The notes under the pieces were generated by a model, which was not told the origin of the DNA, ran no database searches, and was given only the letters and a program-made list of their open reading frames with translations. From Takakia lepidozioides (Eukaryota > Streptophyta > Takakiopsida > Takakiales > Takakiaceae), in the NCBI GenBank assembly GCA_030704615.1, contig CM060732.1:20708001-20772000 (forward strand): DNA of 64,000 nt, read 5' to 3'. The position numbers were made by a program, and so were the translations under genes. Positions 34,348 to 45,407 of this stretch are shown here, piece by piece (position 1 is the stretch's first letter; each line of letters starts with the position of its first letter).

Positions 34348-37300
34348 TCAGTCATCTTCTGCGTCTTGATAAAACCGTGGACTTGAATAATTCTTGGGCT
34401 CGAGCCAGTCACAGCGTAAGAGCGAGATGCACACCAGAACACGGTACCCAATTGCCATGACTACCAAGACGAGAAGATTGAACCACTTTCCGTGCATGGG
34501 TTCTGATGCTTGGAAGGTTTGTCGCAAAGCTCCCTGGGTGTAAATCGGATGTGACGAATGTGGTGGCACCTTCTCTGAAAACCAGGTCCCCTCGTACTCA
34601 TTCCTTAGTAACCCCTGTCGATCCACCATCATACCCGTTCAGGGCTGGAGGTAAATTAGAAATGGACGACTGTTGAGGACCTTATACTGACTTGGCATTG
34701 AGCTAGGTCCAAAAGACACGTTTTTTCTGTCTGGTTGGTCAGTAAATTTGGACACTCCTACTTCAGCACTTGAAGCCTTGGAAGATGACACTGGGAGAGA
34801 TACACACACCTGGATTGCATAGGTGTGGAAAGAGAGATAGGAAGCTGGATATGTCCACACTGGCTTGGGGAGGTCTTCAGCTAACCGGAAATAGCCAGCT
34901 ACGAGCATCATCAATATCTGTTAAGATCAGAGCAAGAGAAGAACATGCCTGAAAATTTGGTTGGAAGAGGGGGCCATGTAATCAGAAGCCTGGTACCGTA
35001 CACTAGTTACCTAGTGTAGTTTCCACACAAGCATAGGTCATTGAATGCTTATCCAGCATGCTCACTTATATCTTTGCTATGTCCATAGGAATCCCAAAAG
35101 GAGACAGAGGGAGAGATTACCTGGATGCCTAGAGTGGTCACCATTCCTTCAGAAACCTTGGGTAAGAGGGATGCTGTAAATAGCATGAGGCCATCGACGA
35201 TCACCAGACAGAGGAAGATGTTGAATGCAAAGTAAATGAAGAGAGTGAAAGCTGGATGAAGCCTTATGAGGAAGTAGGAAATGAGGGAGCACACCATGGC
35301 CAGCACTAGTATGAACGGCAGAGAGGCCAGCAGGTTTGCAATAACAAACTTCACAACACCTCTGTGTCTATTAGCTCTTTCTTGAGAAACCACCTGCGAG
35401 AACAACAATGCCCAACTGAGGTTAGATATCCACATGTAAGAAACGACTTGAAGAAAGTAAATAACAAACAGCAGTTCAAAGGAGGTGTGCTTGGTGATAT
35501 CATGGGCAGAAAGGAACATCGAGGGATCGAGAAACTAACCTTCACCTCTTTGAGCATAGCAGGAAATCCTGCAATAGATAGTAATGAAAGACAGGAAACT
35601 GTGACGAAGATGGCTGATGTCCGTCCCTATGAAACACCAGCCCATCTCAACTTTAGTCACTGAATAGTATATCCAGACAAGCTGATATCATGTAGGGGGA
35701 AGTGTGGAAGTCATGACAATGTAGCAAACTGATTGAAATCACAGGGATGTGACTCCCTGGATGCGAGACCTAACAAGGAAACTTACCATGGTTTTGTCTG
35801 CCCAAAACATTACCAAATGTAAGAGCAACTGAATTCTCATGATCAAAATTGTCAAGAGGTATTTGAAGACAAAGCTCAAAGCTTTGAGCTTTGAGCGTTT
35901 GAACTTTGAGCTTTGTATTTGAGTCCTTGTGAGTGGAGGCTATGGCTATCCGTTGTGATCTGTTCGTGGCATTAAGTATCTGTCTATGTTCTTTCTCTCT
36001 TCTCTTTGTGAGGGTCAGCATTCCAAAAGAACTGGGACATAAAAGAAAGAAACTTGGTTGAACTCTAGAGAAAGAAAACTGATTGAATTATCTTGTGCAC
36101 CACATGGAGATGGGAGACTCCCTCATACAGCGTGTGTTGATACAGGGGCTGCACAAAAAGGATGTCTAAAACTATTTTGAGAGGCACATGACCAGAGTCA
36201 GATTATTACAAAGTTAATCCTCAGATTCAGAAACAGAAGAGAGCCCTGATGCTGAGAATAATGAATCGTGAAAGAAAGAAACCAAGAGGTTCATTATGTC
36301 CATAGAAGGCCAAAAGGGCCCAAGGGACAGAGAACAAGAGAAGAGAGGCAAAAAAGACAATGGGTAGTCTCATTCAGCTCTTACCCGGATAGGGTCAGCG
36401 GAATGGCCAAGACCATGGTACATGGTCCCAATGCACAGTGTGAGCACTGTGCAGAGTAGTAAGCGCAGCCAATAATAGCCAAAATCCCGCCCCATGCTGA
36501 CACATGATCTCCATGTCAGCACCACCAGAGACATCAACATCCCTGCCTTACCCTTGCTTTCCAGCATGGACCCTTCCTGAACCAAACCAGGCAACAATCT
36601 CTGACAGAATCAGTGGAAAAGACAGCAGATCTTGAAGCTGCTGTACTTTGCATCAGCCGGGGGGGTTAGAAGGAAAGGTAAGGAAAGGAACTTTATAATG
36701 TCCACCACAAAGCTCAAAGTGCTTGCAGGCAGAACAAAAGGAGTAAAAAGTTAGAACATCACGAGAAAGTAATGACAGTACAAGAGTGTTTGAATTTCAA
36801 CTAGCTGATTGTGAAATGTATGTCTGCTTTAAGAGTACAGATTATTGAGTGTGAGAAATTTCACCTTACGAATGAAGTCCTTGCATAGCAAGTCATTCAA
36901 AAGAAAGAGAATGATATCACATTGTTCCTGGAAGTTGAAGTCCAAGAAGAGATTGTACTCATAAGACGTTGTTTGCCGTAGCCTTGTGGCCATTGACCCC
37001 GCGCCCAGTTTGAGCGGGAACAAAAGGGACAGAACCTACCTCTGTCAGGGGCTGATGTTGGTAGTAAGACTTACCTCCATATAAAGAATTAATCCGGGTT
37101 TTCCAGATATCCTCTAGAAATCCCTTCACACAAGCATCAATCTGCTGTGTGTGATTTGCCCAAAAACTAGGCCTCAGGAGGGCCTGGGCTTTTGGCTCAG
37201 CCTCGAGACTTTCAAAGTTGGTAAACAGGGGTACAGGCACAATTCCCTTAATAGATTTGAAGAGAGCGTCTCTTTGGTGAGAGAACCCCGGACAGTGTAT

Positions 37301-40300
37301 CAGAAAATGAATACTGTCTTCAGATTGCCCACACAACGGGCAATTGCACTCTCCCTTTCCTCTCTGCTTCTGTTTGCTGTTCAAAGGTAGGCTTCCTGCC
37401 CTGAGTTTAAATTTCAGTCTAGTGCCGAGAGTGGGTAGACCCTTGAGGTCATCCAAGATGTCCTCCCCCACGTCACAGACTAGAAACAAGTTCAGGGAAG
37501 TTTTCTGCCTAACTTCATTTTCATCAGACAATCTCATGGCAACAGACATGGCTGAGGACACGACAGCCTCTAAGTCAGATTTATCCAGCAGGGTCAAGAC
37601 TTGCGGATCCAGGTCCAGGTCCTTGAGGATCTCTTCTACTCTCTTCTGCCAGGACTTAGCCTGTTTGACAGGGCGGTCCTGTTTCCAAGATATAGAGTCG
37701 ATTAACTTAGGATATCTGGTGTTGGGCATATGTTGCAGCTGACCCCACCATCTGACCTTGAATTCATCTCGTCGGGAGCTTAAGGACGGAATGCCAAACT
37801 CACCCCGAACAGCCACATTGGCTGTTTTGGAGCATGCTGACATACACTCCTTAAGCACCCCCACTTGAATGGATTCTAGAGACTTAGCCTGGTTGGAGTT
37901 ATCAACCCATATAGCAGATCCGTACTCCAAGGCAGGTCTAATAACGCGACAAAGCATGGTTTTCTTGACCTCAGAGTTGACCCCTCTGCAGTGGAAAAAT
38001 TTAGTGAGCCCCAGAGCTTTGCCCTTGCCAGTTTGAACAACTTTCCGGATATGTGCATCCCAATTACAATTGGAGGAGAACTCAACGCCCAGGTAAGTGC
38101 AGGAAGGGAGGACCGGGATCTCTTGGCTACCCCACTGCCACTTAAGATCACTTCCTCCCTCTCCTCTGTCGTTGAATGCTACCACTGCACATTTGCTGAC
38201 ATTAGCCTCTAGCCCCCAAAGATCAAAGTATCTCTTCGCGCAATCAATCAACTCCTGGAGATTGGTTGGAGTCTCCCCTATGCCTGCGAAGTCATCCGCA
38301 AACATAAGGGCTGGTATGGTGGTATCACCCACCCTTAACCCAAATCCCTCACTTTCCACATCCTCGAGGAGTTGATTGATGAAAACATTGAAGCGCAGAG
38401 GGGAGAGAGTACATCCTTGAGCTACACCTTGGTCTATGTCAAAGAAGTTGGACTTCTGTCCGTTAACAGTGACACAGCTTTTGGTGTGAGCATACAAGTT
38501 GTGGACAACTCTCCACATCTTTCCCTTGATCCCACAAGACCAGAGGCGTAACCATAGGCCATCTCTCCACACTGTGTCATAAGCCTTTTTGACATCCAGG
38601 AAAAAGACATAAGTGGGTTTCCCTTCTTTTTTCCTTCCCTGGATAATCTGGCTTAGAGTGAAGATATGATCCACACAGCCCCTGTTTCGCCGAAAGCCAG
38701 CTTGGCCTTCATGGAAACAACCTCTAGACTCCAGATCAACCTCGAGACGAGTACTTATAACTCTGCAGAATGTCTTGCCAACAGCATTGAGGAGCGTGAT
38801 GCCACGGTAGTTCCCCGGTTCTTCTCTGTCACCCTTCTTGTATAGATTGACAATGACCCCCTTTCGCCAGCGAAAGGGATCATTTCAGTCTTCCAGATAA
38901 GGTTAAAGAGGAGAACTAGGGCCTCTATCATGGGATCGCCACCGTGCTTGATAAGCTCGTTGACAATACCATCAGGTCCACCAGCTTTATATCCATTTAA
39001 ATGTTCAATTGCTTCCACAATCTCAGAAGAACTAATGGGAGCATTATAAGCCATTGAAATATACTTCAGTTCATCAGGGCTGTTTTGAATCATAGGAACA
39101 TTTTTTCCAACTGTGTCCCTCCATTCAGCAGAAGACCCCTCACTGTTAGACCTAGAAGTTCTGCCAAGGATACTGTAGTGAGTTTCGAAGGTTTTGACAA
39201 TGTCAACCGATGAAGTCACCACTGCACCTTTAGTAGTCTTCAGCGCTTGTACTTGCTGACCGTTTTTCGGTTTGTACAAACGTTGAAGGGCCAACCAGAA
39301 TTTCTTGTCATTACCACCATGGTAGTTTGAGTTTATTTCACTGTATAACTTGTCCCAGTATAATTTCTTCTGAGACCTAACAAGCTGATTGATATCTTTA
39401 CGGAGCTGGTAGTACCTCGCCCACAATTCTCTGTTGGTTTCCAAATTGCAGCACTCTTTATAGAGGGCTCGTCTCTCAGCTATCTTGAGTTTAATCTCAT
39501 TAGTCCACCAATTAACTGCTCTACCGCAGACAATTAGTTTCCTCCCAATGATCTTGTCAGCCACGGAGGAAACGAAACTCTCCCAAGAGTCCACTGCTCT
39601 TTCGACTTCATTTCTTGCGTTAACAGAGCATGACTGAAGTTCTTGGAGCGATTGGACAAAATGAGGGAGAGCCTCTTGCAAGGCCTGGACGTACTCAGCC
39701 TTGACCTCCTCATTGTGGAATTTTTCTATGCGCCACTTCCGAATCGAACGTTTCACAGATCTCTTGGTGGTGGGAAAACACCTTTTGATCTCAGTCCAAA
39801 CCAGGAAGTGGTCAGAGGTACCAATATCAGTTCTGTCGATCAACACATTGGCACACTGGGGGAACAAAATTTTGTCCATTATGATATAGTCCACAATGGA
39901 ACGTTCCCCAGTTTGGGGTTTCTCACGAGTCCACTGCACTTGGTCACCTCTTGTCCTGTTATTCAAGGTCAAAAGCTGAAGCTCTTCTAGACAGTTAATT
40001 AACCGTCTGCCATTAGAATTCAGCTCGTCCTCACCAAAAGGTCCAATGATATCGTCCTGATGGATCCCTTTGCCCACCCGGGCATTGAAGTCCCCCAATA
40101 GTACCACCTGACCTTTGGCAAGGAACGAAGCACAGTCCAGCTTTACATCTTCGAAGGCCTTGTCTGCATCAGCACTAAGGGTCCCCTCTGTGGGCATGTA
40201 AACACAACCAACAAAGAGGTCCTTTGTACTCATGCCGCCCTTCAAATTCAGTTTTAGCCAGATACTATGCTCGTACCTCAAACAAGAAATCACGGACAAA

Positions 40301-43300
40301 GAATCCGACCCCTTTTTGACCGCGTTTGGCAGAGGCTGCCTTGAGAGTACACATCTTACCTGCCCATTTATAACCAATGACATCTCCAACCAGTTTATCC
40401 GACGTTTCCCATGTTTCTTGCCCAGCACAGATATGAATATCATTAGTCCGAAGAACTTGTCCCACTTCAAGTTGTTTCCTTTGGTTGGTCAACCCTGAGA
40501 AGTTGAAAGTGGCCAGCCGCAAGCCAGCCCTTTGCGTGTGAATTGTTTGTCGTCTAGGTAGCTTGTGATTGCTCCTGGACGGCCAACCGTTCTGCAAAGG
40601 GGGGACAGTTACCCCATGTGTAGATTTTGCTCGTCTTGTGTAAACTTTGAGAATTGGTAAACCATTCAGGGTACCAAATCTTTCAGTTACACGACGCACA
40701 GGCTCCGCACACATAGGGGCAGATTGTCCGTCAGACTGCTTGGGGACAATTACCCCGTGTATAGATTTTGCTCGTCTTGTGTAGACTTTGAGGATTGGTA
40801 AACCATTTAGAGTACCAAATCCTTCAGGCTCTGCACACTTAGAGACAGATTGTCCATCTGACGGCTTGGGGACAATTACCCCGTGTATAGAATTTGTTCG
40901 TCTTGTGTAAACCTTGAGGATTGGTAAACCATTCAGAGTACCAAATCCTTCAGATTCAGGACGTTCAGGTTCCGTACACTTAGGGGCATCTTGTCCTTCT
41001 GGCTGTTTGGATTCAACCTCATCCAGAGCGTCAAACCGATTAGAAACTCTCAAGTTGAAGTTGTTGCCCTTGGTTGTCTTCCTAGAGCGCCCCATTGAAT
41101 CACCAATGTCTAAGACCGCTCTCCAGCCAGTCAAGGGACGAACTTCTTTGAGATTGAATTGATGCGGGACTCTATTAGAAGCACTTTTGGTCATTGCAAC
41201 CTTCAATGTACCCCTGTTATCAAGTCTCGAGATGGTACCATTAGCCATGAAATCCAAGCCTAAGCTAGAGCATGTAGTTTTAAAGGACACATCGTCCATC
41301 CTGGGATTCACCCCAAAAACTACACATGAAGCCCTAGATTTGGCATAAGTAACCAATTCCCAGGGATCACCCTGAGGAGTGTTGATGTTGATAGGAGCTA
41401 AATTTTTGATTGTTTTCGCAGGCCATAAGTTTAAGCACAGGAACCAACCCGAGCCCAAGTGCCGAGTATGCTAGACAGAGCATACGACTGCCCAATTTGG
41501 GCGGAGGGGCTGCCCCCAAGCGGTAGGAGTCCGCTTGTTACCATTCAGAGATCACACTCCAGGGAGTTGCAGGGAATGGCCCGTGTAGGCATATTCTAAA
41601 GAGGGAAAGGCCCCAAGCTTTCCAACTAAATCCAATGCACTACCTTACCTGAAGCAAAGCGCTTCAGGTCGAAACAAACAAGGACACGAGGTACAAGGCC
41701 GGCATTTAGTCACAGAGACATTAATGTACTCCCGTTTCAAGTCCACCCAATGTCAATAGGCTTCCTAGAGTCCAAGAAGAGAGACGGAAAGAAGGAAGAA
41801 CTTTAGTATGTCCACTGGAGGCCCATGTAGAACCACAGAAGACCAAAACCTTAACACCAAAGAACTACTCAAGCGTGGCACAAAGGGGGAAAGTCTGGAG
41901 CAGGTAAGAGTCGTACATTTTCTGAGTGCTGAGCCACCAGAGATTGCACAACTGCAGCCTCTGAAGATGCCTGGAACGTTGCCTCCAGAGTGCGAACCAC
42001 AACTGATGTGTCCATGCGACCCCACACACAGTCCCCTAATTGCTCCTCATCCTACCATGACACAGTTTAATGAGAATTACAAAATCCTTGCCTGTGGAGA
42101 GACCATGTCTCTTTTTTGTTTCTTTCTTTCTCATCCCATAAGCTCTTTGAGCTTCCCGCAGACTTTATGAAGTACCATTTCATTTCATTTCATTTCCTTG
42201 TTCTTTCTGTCCTTCTTGCTCTGTATATTCTGGAGAGAATCTGCAACTTTACTAGGATACTGTGGAATCATGCCATTCTGAGTCACGTACAATGGAAGTG
42301 ATTTGACAGGATAAAGCTTCTTAGGCTCAAACCTGTCCAAGATTGAAGGTAGAGTTTATCCCCTCCAGGTCGGTGTCGATGGTTCCCAGAAAGTGGTCTA
42401 TGGGATTATGATGGGAAGGACATGGGAACCCTGCATTTTCAAAATGCTGCATCCAAATTGACAACCATAGTAATGAGTGAAGCAATGCAGAGCCAGATGG
42501 GAATGTGTACTAAATTTAAACTACAGCAGCTTGTTTTCAAACTTTTATTTTACGGACTTGGCCTGACACTGTTCAAATTTATGTTCAGTAGTTGGCACAG
42601 ACTTATGAAAATATGTTCAAAAGTTGCTTGAGATGCGTGTGTACCTCCAAGGCTGCCTGGGATGGCCCAAAGAAGATGGTGACACCGTGAGCAAGAAGAC
42701 ACAACTGGTCCAGCAAGGGCCATACATGGCTGTTAGCTAGCTGCATAGTTGTTATCACTGTGCACCGTCGGTTCAGTGCCAGTTTCCGCAATGTCACTGT
42801 AATCAGTAGGCTTGCCACTCTGTGACATCCCTCAAAAGACCCAGCCCCTCTATTAGGCACCTGCACCTGACAAAGGTGTCCACCTTCCAAACGGAAGGCA
42901 GTAGTCCTTCCAGGTGAAGGGACATAATTTACGCTTGCTTCGGGAGTCAAGAGTCAACCTTTAGGCAACTATTAGTTATTCTGTTCGAGAGAGATATTAA
43001 GAAATATCTACTTATGGGATGTACTACCATGGCACTACTTTACAAGCAGGCAGTAGCCTTGTGGCCATGGACCTACGTCCTTGGTCTTAAACACCGGTAA
43101 CACACGGAATTCCATAGGTGTCGGTGTGTATGGAGAGGAGAGAAGACTATTGTTCACAGAAAGTTCCAAAAGGGAGTAGAGACAGAGGAAAAGAAAACAG
43201 GCAAAAAAATAACTGTGTTGTTGGGAGGCCCTTTCGCGAGAATGTACTCGTAATAGTTTGTTTGCCGTATCCTTATGGCCATAGACCCGGCGCCCAGTTT

Positions 43301-45407
43301 GGACCGAAACATAGAGAATAGGCAATACCTTTGTGAGGGGCTCACCCCAGTAGTGTGACTACCTCGATATAAACAATTAGTTTGGGCTTTCGAGATATCC
43401 TCTAGAAAGCCTTCACACAAGCATCAATCTGCTGTGTGTGAGCAGCCCAAAAGTTACACCCCTGCAGGACCAGGCTCAGCAAGGTTTAGGCTCAGCCTCA
43501 AGATTTTCAAAGTTGGTGAACCGAGGTGCAGGACCATGTTCTTGATGTTCCTGAAGAGGGTCACTCTCTGGTGAGAATACCCCGGACAATGTATCAGAGA
43601 ATGGATATATGGTCTTCAGGTTGCCCGCACATCGGGCAATTACTATCTCCTTTTCCTATCTGCATCTGTTATCGTTCACAGGTAGGCTTCCCACCCTGAT
43701 TTTAAATTTCAGTCCAGTGCCGAGGGTAGGTAGGCCCTTCAAATCATCCTTAAGGTCCTTTCCCATGTCACAGACTGCAAACAAGTTCAGGGAAGTTCTA
43801 TGCCTAACTTCATTTTCATCGGTCCTTCTTTGGGCATCAGACATGGCTTTGGACTCAACCCCCTCCAAGTCAGCTTCATCCAGTATGGTCAATTCTTCTG
43901 GACTTATAATTAGATACTTGTCAATGGGCCCTTTGGAGAGAGGGAGAGAAACAAACAAATTCTGCGGGCCTGAGGACAACACAGAAGAACCATAGATGAG
44001 TATTGTGGATAGGGGAAGGCAATGGGAAATGGCATACCGGTCAAGGCCATATGTTGGGTCTTCCAGAAAGAGCAGGTACGGTTTCGAGAGCAAGTGAATG
44101 GCTAGACTAAGTCGTTTTCTTTCCACTCGTGAAAGACCACCATTCCGGTGCAAACACCCAATGCGAATGCTCACCAAGTCTTCCAAGTCCATCTCTGAAA
44201 TTGATGCATCCACACGTGCAAGCTTTTTGGAAAGAGGCAGACTGCTAGGTAATTGCAATAGAGCAGAGTAGTGAAGCATTTCACGGACTGTCAAAGTTTC
44301 AATCCATTCTTCCTCTCTTCTTATGTATTCCTGCCAAAACAAACCGGCCCAGTTGTGAGATTCCTTTTAGAACAATGAGGGGACAGTTTCTGAAAATACT
44401 ATTAAGGGCAATGCAAGAGCATCTCTCTGTCTGAAACCTCTGGGCATCCATTACGGGAAAATTTGTTGAGAGGTGTCTCACATAATTGTTATACTGAAGC
44501 TGTCGTGGGCGCCCGTTGAGAAGAATCTCACCATATAGCTTTGCATTTTTGGGCAGCTGGCCTGTATCATTTCAGGGCCACCATGAGTGGAGGCTTGGAA
44601 TCCTCCTGCAAGTATCCATTTGGTAAAGTTTATACAGACTTACATTCCTGAGAGGTGAATGACACTGCTCCTCAAGCCACATCTTGAGGTGTGAGCCCCC
44701 TTCAACCTTACTTCATAGAACCTTCAGATTCTCCCCATTTTTTTTGCTTGGAGGAAGGTAGGAGGAAATTAGAGGGATGGATAATAGATACTATTGTGTA
44801 CTAATCTCCCAATTTCTCTCCTTCTCAAACAATCTGAACTACTCTAACAATTTGCCTGATTTTATTTTCAGACATTCCCTCAGAAAAACAGAATGAACAC
44901 TGCACCTGCCAAGGCCTTCAACAAGGTGTTTTTCCCTGAGCATGCTGGACCCATGATAGACAGCAAAGATCCTGGCCGACAGAACCCGGTAGCGCTCTTC
45001 AACACCTTATTGCAACCCTCCCCTCTCTTACCCCCTCCAATTGTGACTGTCAGATCCCGCCACACTAGCCTTGCACCATCCTCATTCTTTGTGGGGTGAT
45101 GGGATTCCATAGCCAGGAAGAGGGCGGCTTTGGAAACCTCCTCAGGAGGACTTGATGTAGAGCTTCTGGTCATTGAGGCTACTCTGGCAGCCGGAGGTGT
45201 ATAGTGATTCAGTTCATCCAAGGGAGGTTCAGGGAGTGGGTTGGGACAGATTACCCCCATGAGAGAATCAGGAGAGGGGCTTCGACTTTCCAAGTCCCGT
45301 ACACTACCTGGGCCTAAGGGGCTTGGGCCAGGGCCTAGCCTTTTGCATAAGAATTGAAGGTTTGGCATTCGGTCCTGGGACGCAACATCCCCCATGGTTG
45401 CATGCAC
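34348..45407 (-). CDS. ABCG half-transporter paralogue with degenerate ATP-binding motifs (possible pseudogene)
   Basis: Eleven exons align one to one with the neighbouring ABCG gene: 45407-44906, 44561-44482, 44330-44038, 42819-42645, 42446-42333, 42051-41917, 36576-36385, 35626-35540, 35393-35121, 34917-34810 and 34635-34348 (2247 nt, 748 aa if all are joined). Exons 2, 6, 8, 9 and 10 have identical lengths (80, 135, 87, 273 and 108 nt) and all phases match. The membrane half is well kept (RDFGYYWLRLLL, GYFRLAEDLPKPVWTYP). The nucleotide-binding motifs are not: Walker A GPACSGKNT, Q-loop position YIRREEE, signature LSRVERKR, Walker B LLFLEDP and H-loop position TTMQLANS. The last exon starts GMMVDRQGLL but is preceded by ACG, not AG; the nearby CCTCCAG acceptor would give a stop after one codon. 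The N-terminus is about 50 residues longer than its neighbour's and Pro/Ser-rich. Introns 3, 5 and 6 contain LINE sequence. It is either a non-catalytic partner or a decaying duplicate. Confidence 0.8.
35870..35893. repeat. Perfect 24 bp palindrome in ABCG-paralogue intron 7
   Basis: Left half CAAAGCTCAAAG and right half CTTTGAGCTTTG are exact reverse complements with no spacer. GCGTTTGAACTTTGAGCTTTG follows directly and repeats the right arm, so further pairing is possible. Confidence 0.85.
36939..36952 (-). repeat. Target-site duplication of the LINE, 3' copy
   Basis: AGTCCAAGAAGAGA is identical to 41769-41782 and directly abuts the LINE 3' end (TTGTACTCATAAGACG...). The 14 bp length suits target-primed reverse transcription. 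Confidence 0.85.
36959..38674 (-). pseudogene. LINE reverse transcriptase core and C-terminal zinc knuckle
   Basis: The frame opens at MDHIFTLSQIIQGRKKEGK. The reverse transcriptase blocks are FFLDVKKAYDTVWR (catalytic Asp, block A), GVAQGCTLSP (block B), ALMFADDFAG (FADD catalytic pair, block C) and NVSKCAVVAF (block D). Further on, CNCPLCGQSEDSIHFLIHC is a Cys-His knuckle typical of LINE C-termini. The 571-residue frame ends within the conserved 3' tail. The upstream part of the enzyme (block 0-1, GVIVNLYKKGDREEPGNYRG... and GQAGFRRNRGCV) is readable just upstream in the same frame before the shift near 38870. All catalytic residues are present, so this copy is probably young despite the shifts. 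Confidence 0.85.
38755..40470 (-). pseudogene. LINE APE endonuclease (C-terminal part), linker and start of reverse transcriptase
   Basis: Endonuclease motifs VVLLGDFNARVGKG and TSDHFLVWTEI (catalytic Asp/Asn and Asp-His) are intact. A linker with WWTNEIKLKIAERRALYKEC is typical between the endonuclease and RT domains. HLNGYKAGGPDGIVNELIKH marks the RT start. After IPFAGERG the frame becomes nonsense, while the correct continuation is in the other frame. The first residues of this frame (before about 40275) are also out of frame with the endonuclease N-terminus. Confidence 0.85.
40265..41458 (-). pseudogene. LINE N-terminal gag-like region with internal repeats, plus endonuclease start
   Basis: The frame starts near 41458 and includes DPWELVTYAKSRASCVVFGV and GLDFMANGTISRLDNRG (no domain assigned). 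Three imperfect tandem copies of FGTLNGLPILKVYTRR...HGV(I/T)VP follow (about 40600-41000). Then comes the endonuclease N-terminus RLATFNFSGLTNQRKQ and ICAGQETWE (catalytic Glu). Unlike most L1 elements, the gag-like part and endonuclease share one frame with no intervening stop, so the element appears to be single-ORF. Confidence 0.75.
41769..41782 (-). repeat. Target-site duplication of the LINE, 5' copy
   Basis: Identical to 36939-36952 over 14 bases; the bases just outside differ on both sides. Confidence 0.85.
42122..42198 (+). mobile_element. 3' end of a (CATTT)n-tailed LINE in ABCG-paralogue intron 5
   Basis: CCCATAAGCTCTTTGAGCTT then CCGC..ACTTTATGAAGTACCATTTCATTTCATTTCATTT. The same tail occurs inverted at 55028-55100 and at 58136-58215, where it ends a longer element. 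This is the 3' terminus with its pentamer tail, here on the + strand, i.e. opposite to the ABCG gene. Confidence 0.7.
43036..43990 (-). mobile_element. 5'-truncated copy of the FADD LINE in ABCG-paralogue intron 3
   Basis: The - strand encodes LDEADLEGVESKAMSDAQRR then RHRTSLNLFAVCDMG and LKGLPTLGTGLKFKIRVGS, near-identical to the C-terminal part of the full-length LINE. FLEDI(S)KAQTNCLYRGSHTT and the 3' tail follow at about 43430-43245. A second tail-like piece occurs at 43043-43080. Because the upstream ABCG exon (44330-44038) is open into it, a fused 228-residue frame exists, but a splice donor CG|GTATGC separates them. Confidence 0.8.

Larger units (their letters stand above)
36953..41768 (-). 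mobile_element. Full-length non-LTR retrotransposon (APE-type LINE), 4816 bp, with 14 bp TSD
   Basis: The element is inserted in intron 6 of the ABCG paralogue, in the same orientation as the gene. Boundaries are set by a perfect direct duplication, AGTCCAAGAAGAGA. The coding order on the - strand is a gag-like N-terminal region, APE endonuclease, reverse transcriptase and C-terminal zinc knuckle. The 5' untranslated part is about 41459-41768. It has no poly(A) tail; the 3' end is a conserved CAACGTCTTATGAGTACAA string shared with truncated copies elsewhere in the window. Two frame changes (about 40275 and 38870) interrupt coding. Confidence 0.9.

Noticed and set aside
43656-44342. Fused ABCG-LINE protein as a real chimeric gene
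   Set aside because: A normal donor (CG|GTATGC), in the same place and phase as in the neighbouring ABCG gene, separates the exon from the LINE fragment; the continued frame is coincidental.
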